Below, piece after piece: positions 6,978 to 10,781 of a stretch of DNA of 10,781 nucleotides. Both the position numbers and the translations under genes were made by a program. Under the pieces are notes generated by a model that was not told the DNA's origin, did no database searches, and saw only the letters and a list, made by a program, of their open reading frames with translations. The stretch comes from Prochlorococcus marinus str. MIT 9215 (GTDB lineage: Bacteria; Cyanobacteriota; Cyanobacteriia; PCC-6307; Cyanobiaceae): the NCBI GenBank assembly GCA_949486985.1, contig CATBLW010000321.1:1-10781 (forward strand), in the 5' to 3' direction. Each line of letters starts with the position of its first letter. Within the stretch, counting starts at the first letter, position 1.

Positions 6978-7027
6978 TACCCAGCATGGCGGATCGGCGT
7001 CGCGATGCTTTCTCTCTTCACTTCCTT

Positions 7028-7636
7028 ATGTCTCGATACCGCGGCCCTCGCCTGAGGATCACGCGGCGCTTGGGAGACCTCCCTGGTCTCACCCGGAAGG
7101 CCGCAAAGCGGTCCCATCCCCCCGGTCAGCACGGCCAAGCCCGTCGCAAGCGCTCCGAATACGCAATCCGTCTCGAAGAAAAACAGAAGCTCCGATTCAA
7201 TTACGGGATTTCCGAACGGCAGCTTGTGCGCTACGTGAAGAAAGCTCGTGCTCAGGATGGATCCACAGGAACCAACCTGCTGAAACTGCTGGAGAACAGG
7301 CTCGATAACGTCTGTTTCCGCCTTGGATTTGGCCCTACCGTCCCAGGTGCTCGCCAACTTGTTAACCATGGCCACGTGACCGTGAACGGTCGCGTCCTCG
7401 ACATTGCTAGCTACCAATGCAAAGCCGGTGATGTGATTGCCATCAGAGAGCGCAAGGGCAGCAAACAGCTGGCCGAAGCCAACATTGCCTTCCCCGGTCT
7501 CGCCAACGTGCCTCCGCACATCGAACTCGACAAAGCGAAGCTGAGCGCCAAGATCATTAGCAAGTGCGAACGGGAATGGGTCGCACTAGAAATCAACGAA
7601 TTGCTTGTGGTGGAGTACTACTCCAGAAAGGTTTAA
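7028..7636 (+). CDS. rpsD: 30S ribosomal protein S4
   Basis: This primary 16S rRNA-binding protein nucleates assembly of the 30S body and contributes to decoding accuracy. The 202-residue sequence starts MSRYRGPRLRITRRLGDLPG and continues with SHPPGQHGQARRKRSEY (29-45), both typical of cyanobacterial S4. The S4 RNA-binding domain covers about 91-150 (RLDNVCFRLGFGPTVPGARQ, then NHGHVTVNG). The end (VVEYYSRKV) is complete. An in-frame ATG 14 codons upstream (6986) was rejected because family members begin at MSRYRG. No SD is visible before 7028; the leader is pyrimidine-rich. It is a single-gene transcript closed by two terminators, divergent from yidD. Confidence 0.98.
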   Translation: MSRYRGPRLRITRRLGDLPGLTRKAAKRSHPPGQHGQARRKRSEYAIRLEEKQKLRFNYGISERQLVRYVKKARAQDGSTGTNLLKLLENRLDNVCFRLGFGPTVPGARQLVNHGHVTVNGRVLDIASYQCKAGDVIAIRERKGSKQLAEANIAFPGLANVPPHIELDKAKLSAKIISKCEREWVALEINELLVVEYYSRKV

Positions 7637-7653
7637 TTTCCAGGCAAATCAAC

Positions 7654-7680
7654 GGCTCTGGAGTATTTCCAGAGCCTTTT
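7654..7680 (+). terminator. First rpsD terminator
   Basis: GGCTCTGGA (7654-7662) and TCCAGAGCC (7668-7676) form a perfect 9-bp stem with a 5-base loop, followed by TTTT. It begins 17 bases after the rpsD stop codon. Confidence 0.88.
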
Positions 7681-7694
7681 CAAACCATCTTCCA

Positions 7695-7736
7695 ACTCCT
7701 GCGGCCTTCATCACAAAGGTCCGTGGGAGTTTTTTT
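7695..7736 (+). terminator. Second, stronger terminator downstream of rpsD
   Basis: The arm 7695-7708 (ACTCCTGCGGCCTT) pairs with 7716-7730 (AAGGTCCGTGGGAGT). This gives 14 bp with two G-U pairs and one bulged T, around a 7-base loop. Seven T residues (7730-7736) follow. With the first hairpin it forms a tandem terminator only 14 bases apart. Confidence 0.8.
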
Positions 7737-7931
7737 ATGGTTGCTATCTCCGGCAAACTGAAATCTCTGGGCAGCACAAGCCTTTTTCTCCCGTAGGTCA
7801 ACACATCGGCGACGTTCTACTGTCGCTAGCCAATACTCAACACATAGCGATTGGCAGCCAACTGGTAAGCATGGGTCAATGAGACAACCAATCAATTAAT
7901 CAGCAAATCGCCAACAAGAAGCAAGACAGTA
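7737..7931. other. Intergenic spacer between rpsD terminators and the DUF2130 gene
   Basis: The two genes converge here. I see no clear minus-strand terminator for the DUF2130 gene, only a weak TTGGCAGCCAA palindrome near 7853. The spacer contains one copy of a 13-base word that recurs on the other side of the DUF2130 gene. Confidence 0.4.
7894..7906 (+). repeat. 13-bp direct repeat, left copy
   Basis: AATTAATCAGCAA here is identical to 9323-9335, so the two copies bracket the DUF2130 gene. The word AGACAACCAA also occurs beside both copies (7882-7891 and 9354-9363). About one 13-base coincidence is expected by chance in a window of this size, so this is suggestive only. Confidence 0.3.
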
Positions 7932-9131
7932 TCAAGCTTGATCCAATCCCTCATCTCTCAGTCTTTGGAATTCATCAGCAAGCGATGGGCTATCTTTTGT
8001 CAACCTTTTAACTGTAATCGACTGCGCCTTATCATTCGCTATCCGCAAATTATTGCCTACTGCCAAAAGAGCCTCTTTAGCTTTTCCAAGTCGTTCTATT
8101 GACTTGTCAATCTCAGAAATAACAACTTCAAATTTCCTGGTCGCACGTTCACGGTTGATTGCAAAGGAATTCTTGAAGCTCTCCAACTCAACCTCGAAAT
8201 TTGTTATGTCAATGTTCTCTGCCTTCGCAAGAGCAAGTTCTCTTCTGTACTGAATTGAATTCATTGCAGCATTTCGGAGAATGGAAATCAGCTGAATAAA
8301 ATACTGTGGCCTGATCACATACATTTTTTCGTATAGATGACACTTCTCAACGATGCCATCGTTATACAACTCGCTTTCTTGCTCAAGAAGAGTAACGAGG
8401 ACAGCATATTCGCAGCCCTTCTCTGTTCGATCCTTATCTAATTCCTTCAAAAAGTTCTCATTCTTTTTTTTAGTCTTTGTCTCATCTGATTCGTTCTTCA
8501 TGTCAAACATGATCGAAATATATTCGGTTCCATCTGCATCAAAGTCCCTGAAAATGTAGTCACCCTTGCTACCGCTACTGACATCATTATCCTTCCTGAA
8601 TTCAGCCCTTGGGAAAGCTGTTGCCCTAATTCGCTCAAACTCAATTGAGCAGTGTTGCTCAAGCGATTCGCCCAACATCTTTGTTGATTGGCGAATTTTC
8701 AAGTCGCGCAGTCTTTCCACTTCTCCTTCCAAGTCCTTAATAGCCAGCGCATGACCATTTTTAAGCTCATTGAGCTGATTCTTAACCTCAAGCTTTTCAG
8801 TATCAATCATATTTGACAGTCTTGCATTTTCTTTTTCAAGGCTAGTCGTGGCAGCATTAACTTCCATCTCTTTCTTAAGCTCATATCTTTGAATTTCCGA
8901 CGACAATTCCTGAATAGTCGAATTCTTTTCCGCAAACTCCTTCTGGAATTTGCTGGCCTCCTCAAGTCGAGTTAATTCAACAGCATTATCTTTGTCTTTT
9001 CTAGCCGCATTCTCCATTTGCTGAACTTGCTCTGTGAAGACCTTATCGCGCACTTGCTTCAGGATATTGGCATAACTAGACTCATCAACCTTGAATGCTT
9101 TTCTACAATTTGGACAAACAATTTCAGCCAT
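7932..9131 (-). CDS. DUF2130 (COG4487) coiled-coil protein with PD-(D/E)XK-like signature
   Basis: This 399-residue protein starts with a short zinc-ribbon-like CPNC (C6, C9). A long charged coiled coil covers about 25-150. The DUF2130 core is at about 150-290: FERIRATAFPRAEFRKDND (165-183), GDYIFRDFD (190-198), ISIMFDMKNESDETKTKKKNE (205-225), LDKDRTEKGCEYAVLVTLLE (231-250). A second helical region follows (310-365). D191 followed by D210-x-K212 resembles the acidic core of PD-(D/E)XK nucleases; the family's function is unknown and nuclease activity is inference. The ATG at 9131 has a good SD (GAGGT, 9143-9139, 7-base spacing). The gene is clearly AT-richer than murE or rpsD: a sampled line at 8461 is 30% GC against 60% for one in murE. 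This is consistent with acquisition by transfer. It stands alone. Confidence 0.85.
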   Translation of the reverse strand: MAEIVCPNCRKAFKVDESSYANILKQVRDKVFTEQVQQMENAARKDKDNAVELTRLEEASKFQKEFAEKNSTIQELSSEIQRYELKKEMEVNAATTSLEKENARLSNMIDTEKLEVKNQLNELKNGHALAIKDLEGEVERLRDLKIRQSTKMLGESLEQHCSIEFERIRATAFPRAEFRKDNDVSSGSKGDYIFRDFDADGTEYISIMFDMKNESDETKTKKKNENFLKELDKDRTEKGCEYAVLVTLLEQESELYNDGIVEKCHLYEKMYVIRPQYFIQLISILRNAAMNSIQYRRELALAKAENIDITNFEVELESFKNSFAINRERATRKFEVVISEIDKSIERLGKAKEALLAVGNNLRIANDKAQSITVKRLTKDSPSLADEFQRLRDEGLDQA

Positions 9132-9301
9132 AATGAAAACCTCAGTCGAACAAGCTTAAACTGATTGCAACGAGCTGGATTGACTTAATCCCTCAAAAAG
9201 AGGAGTCGATCCAGGCATTGAATACAGGCTTTACGAGAAATGGAGTTGGATCGGCAACAACTACAACCTAGGATGATTTCACTAGAAATACAAACCCAAT
9301 C

Positions 9302-9320
9302 AAAAAGCTTTGGCTTTTTA
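9302..9320. terminator. Possible bidirectional terminator-like hairpin
   Basis: AAAAAGC (9302-9308) and GCTTTTT (9313-9319) form a perfect 7-bp stem with loop TTTG. The T-run lies within the arm on both strands. Read on minus, it could end the small genes at 9417-9943. The stem has only two G-C pairs. Confidence 0.4.
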
Positions 9321-9322
9321 TT

Positions 9323-9335
9323 AATTAATCAGCAA
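9323..9335 (+). repeat. 13-bp direct repeat, right copy
   Basis: AATTAATCAGCAA matches 7894-7906 exactly and in the same orientation, on the other side of the AT-rich DUF2130 gene. Confidence 0.3.
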
Positions 9336-9416
9336 TTGGTCATCGCAAGCTATAGACAACCAAGAGGAGGCTAATCAGCCTGAAGAGTTTATTTTATTGA
9401 GCTGAGCGAGAATCTC

Positions 9417-9503
9417 TCAAGCCAGAGGGGCGTGAACCACGCCCCAAAGGAACAAAGACACATTCGCAGCAATAACAAGTCCGATGCCAGTGACCTCTTT
9501 CAT
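9417..9503 (-). CDS. Possible 28-residue single-pass membrane peptide
   Basis: The ATG-to-TGA frame encodes a short polar start (MKEVTG), a hydrophobic helix of about 20 residues (IGLVIAANVSLFLWGVV) and the end HAPLA. This is the size and shape of small thylakoid or cytoplasmic-membrane subunits, but I recognise no family. An in-frame TAA precedes the ATG by seven codons. No SD is visible. A perfect 8-bp GC-rich inverted repeat (9427-9445) falls within its last third, coding for WGVVHAP. It lies in the same direction as the small exported protein gene upstream (9611-9943). Confidence 0.35.
   Translation of the reverse strand: MKEVTGIGLVIAANVSLFLWGVVHAPLA
9427..9445. repeat. Perfect 8-bp GC-rich inverted repeat
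   Basis: GGGGCGTG (9427-9434) and CACGCCCC (9438-9445) are exact reverse complements around AAC. It is unusual for the AT-rich surroundings. No T-run follows on either strand. It overlaps the end of the putative 28-residue peptide, so coding constraint may explain part of it. Confidence 0.5.
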
Positions 9504-9610
9504 GATGATGCAAAAGTTGTCTTAATTAAATCAACTCAGCAATTGTTCTTGCAAGTGGTTGTCAGCGAGACCTCACACGAGCCACTCGGAATTAGCTGGG
9601 CAATTCAGAA

Positions 9611-9943
9611 TCAACAAAAATCTCTTAGCTCTTTCCACTTATTCAAACCAGCCTCAAAGTTCTCTATCCCATCTGTAGACCCATTTGATTTCATTGCCTT
9701 AATTAGTGCTTGAGTGGCTTCAATTCCATTCGCACCAGCTTTACGCTGATAGATGCAACTTAATTTTTTATCCCCTTCTTTTAGTGCTTGTTCAGCCTCA
9801 AGAAGGTTCTTTGTTGCCAAATCTCTTTTCTCATTCCATTCATTCATATAATCAGCAAAGGAAATCGGAGAATCAGCCCAAGAGGCTGTGCCGTGACAAG
9901 CGATCAGCAAAATAAAAAGAGAGGCAATAATGGAACGAAGCAT
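9611..9943 (-). CDS. Small exported helical protein or lipoprotein, function unknown
   Basis: This is a 110-residue protein with a clear secretion signal: basic MLR, then hydrophobic SIIASLFILLIA. Two processing readings are possible. A lipobox L13-I14-A15-C16 would give a lipoprotein, while S21-W22-A23 followed by D24 would fit signal peptidase I. The mature part is charged and predicted helical (FADYMNEWNEKRDLATKNLLEAEQ, split around 29-52, and 76-108). It has cysteines at 63 and 110 that could form a disulfide after export. I recognise no family. No SD precedes the ATG. It is on the same strand as, and about 107 bases upstream of, the putative 28-residue peptide. Confidence 0.65.
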   Translation of the reverse strand: MLRSIIASLFILLIACHGTASWADSPISFADYMNEWNEKRDLATKNLLEAEQALKEGDKKLSCIYQRKAGANGIEATQALIKAMKSNGSTDGIENFEAGLNKWKELRDFC

Positions 9944-10129
9944 TCGACAATGTTAAAAGAGAAGGGCGAATGGGCAAGGTCTATCGCTATCGCCTACCAA
10001 CATTCAGGGCAGCAAACTCAAGTTAATGCGGCCAACACTTCAAGCCAAAGCTGCTCTCCAAAAGTTGTTAGTGGAGCTCGAATCAGTTCGCCCAGGCCAT
10101 CAGCTGGGCTGAACCCTGAACTTTTGCCA

Positions 10130-10161
10130 GCTTCTTTTGCTGGATGCTTCTTTTACTGGAT
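10130..10161 (+). repeat. Tandem 16-base duplication
   Basis: GCTTCTTTTGCTGGAT (10130-10145) is directly followed by GCTTCTTTTACTGGAT (10146-10161), one mismatch in 16. It lies in the spacer past the stop of the small membrane protein gene. It looks like a replication-slippage duplication. Confidence 0.6.
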
Positions 10162-10173
10162 ACCTAGCCTGCG

Positions 10174-10371
10174 CTAGTCAAAAGGGCCGGCGACAGGGCT
10201 GTCATCCCAGATCTTTTCCAAGGACTTTTTAAACTCCTCACTAGACATGGCCCTGGCATTTCGATGATGCCTCTGGCTTCTGAGCGTCATCGAAATCCAA
10301 ACAACCTGCAGCCCCATAAAGACAAAACCTGTCACAGCAAGACTCATGTACCCGCCATTCAGGTGGTCCAT
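10174..10371 (-). CDS. Small single-pass membrane protein, function unknown
   Basis: This is a 65-residue protein. Residues 9-30 form one hydrophobic helix (MSLAVTGFVFMGLQVVWISM), followed by a strongly basic stretch RSQRHHRNAR (31-40). That favours a cytoplasmic C-terminus by the positive-inside rule. The tail (43-65) is a short amphipathic helix (SSEEFKKSLEKIW) ending DDSPVAGPFD. M9 at 10347, preceded by GGCGGG, is a plausible alternative start. I have no firm family assignment. It is divergent from the LexA-box promoter at 10577-10615, about 200 bases away, and its own promoter is not evident. Confidence 0.55.
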   Translation of the reverse strand: MDHLNGGYMSLAVTGFVFMGLQVVWISMTLRSQRHHRNARAMSSEEFKKSLEKIWDDSPVAGPFD

Positions 10372-10576
10372 AAGAGGTGAGATCGACGCCTGTTCACAGC
10401 ATTACAACCGATTCGACAAGGGAAATGACGCGTCAATCACACATCGCAGAACAGAGAAGCTCTCATTGATGAAGCCATTTCAGCTGGCGCCTTAAGGGCG
10501 AGCAGCAAGCTCCTACAAGAGGCACGGCCGCCAACAAGCAAGAGCCACTGCAGCCTGCTGGCCAGAGCCTGATCAG

Positions 10577-10606
10577 TTGACAACGCCAAACTCAACCTGC
10601 TAGTAC
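10577..10606 (+). promoter_or_regulatory. Sigma-70-type promoter for the right-edge gene
   Basis: A perfect TTGACA (10577-10582) is followed after 18 bases by TAGTAC (10601-10606), a partial -10 match. Transcription would start near 10613. The -10 overlaps the LexA operator, the arrangement expected for a repressed SOS promoter. Confidence 0.6.
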
Positions 10607-10615
10607 AGGTGTACT
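10602..10615 (+). promoter_or_regulatory. LexA (SOS) operator
   Basis: AGTACAGGTGTACT matches the cyanobacterial LexA consensus RGTACNNNDGTWCB at every position. It overlaps the -10 of the promoter with the perfect TTGACA and lies 12 bases upstream of an ATG at 10628. LexA bound here would block RNA polymerase, and cleavage of LexA after DNA damage would release it. Confidence 0.72.
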
Positions 10616-10627
10616 CACGGTAGATCC

Positions 10628-10781
10628 ATGGCTTCTGTTTCTTCTCCCTACGCCACCTTCAGGGCAGAGGAATGGGCCTATCGGCCGCTGTCATCCCCAA
10701 AGAAAAGCTCATGCAAAAGCAAGGTTGGCTTCAAGACCCAATCACAACCAACACCAAGAAATTCCATGCGGATCAAAAAAG
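10628..10781 (+). CDS. Unidentified LexA-controlled gene, N-terminal part (3' end outside window)
   Basis: The first ATG downstream of the LexA-box promoter opens a frame of 51 codons that is still open at the window edge. It encodes a Ser/Lys-rich, basic N-terminus (MASVSSPYATFRAEEWAYRP, then a KKSSCKSK stretch). I recognise no family. There is no SD and the leader would be only about 15 bases. An alternative start at 10672 in another frame (MGLSAAVIPKEKL) has AGGG seven bases upstream and a natural-looking translation. The third plus frame is also open to the edge, so the frame cannot be decided here. That a gene exists is supported mainly by the promoter and operator. It does not resemble RecA, LexA or UmuD N-termini. 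Confidence 0.35.
   Translation, partial: MASVSSPYATFRAEEWAYRPLSSPKKSSCKSKVGFKTQSQPTPRNSMRIKK

Noticed and set aside
6986..7027. Upstream in-frame ATG giving S4 a 14-residue extension
   Set aside because: Cyanobacterial S4 proteins begin at MSRYRG, and the extension has no family support.
9432..9713. Plus-strand GTG frame preceded by AGAGGGG
   Set aside because: The SD-like run is only one base from the GTG, and the 3' third is antisense to the better-supported exported protein. The run is explained by the GC-rich inverted repeat.
10233..10243. ACTCCTCACTA, close to the conserved Yfr1 sRNA motif
   Set aside because: It is not the exact ACTCCTCACAC core, lacks the flanking hairpins and terminator, and lies within the small membrane protein gene.
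1..10781. tRNA, rRNA, CRISPR array, transposase, integrase or toxin-antitoxin pair
   Set aside because: I looked on both strands and found no cloverleaf with a T-loop motif, no repeat-spacer array and no recognisable mobile-element protein.

Overview
The window looks like chromosomal DNA from a marine picocyanobacterium. It is most likely a low-light Prochlorococcus of the MIT9303/MIT9313 type, or a close marine Synechococcus. The reasons are a cyanobacterial S4 protein, a meso-DAP-type MurE, a cyanobacterial C-DES-like cyst(e)ine lyase, and a lone phycoerythrin gamma-type linker gene lying outside any phycobilisome cluster. Moderate GC in housekeeping genes and long, AT-richer, gene-poor spacers also fit. 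The assignment is inferred from protein resemblance, not from a search.

Left part (1-2470): the first codons of a LemA-like membrane protein run off the left edge on the minus strand. A tiny glycine-rich ORF follows (low confidence), then a full C-DES-type PLP lyase on plus, and an acidic, disordered protein with a C-terminal membrane anchor.

Middle (2470-4824): a gene-poor stretch holding the linker gene (minus) with a clear rho-independent terminator. It also holds a doubtful ORF at 4140-4427 that has no convincing start.

Core block (4825-7736): a tight minus-strand operon yidD, glutaredoxin-like, murE. It is divergent from rpsD (plus), which ends in two successive hairpin terminators. 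Cell-wall precursor synthesis, membrane-protein insertion and translation genes share this block.

Right part (7737-10781): a distinctly AT-richer accessory segment. It holds a DUF2130/COG4487 coiled-coil protein with a PD-(D/E)XK-like signature, a possible 28-residue membrane peptide, a small exported protein or lipoprotein, and a small single-pass membrane protein. At the right edge, a perfect TTGACA element and an exact match to the cyanobacterial LexA (SOS) operator precede an open frame cut off by the window. That frame is an unidentified, probably DNA-damage-inducible gene.

I see no rRNA, tRNA, CRISPR array, transposase or integrase. I do not see a complete multi-gene novel system. The best leads are the SOS-controlled gene at the edge, the orphan chromophore-type linker, and the DUF2130 island.
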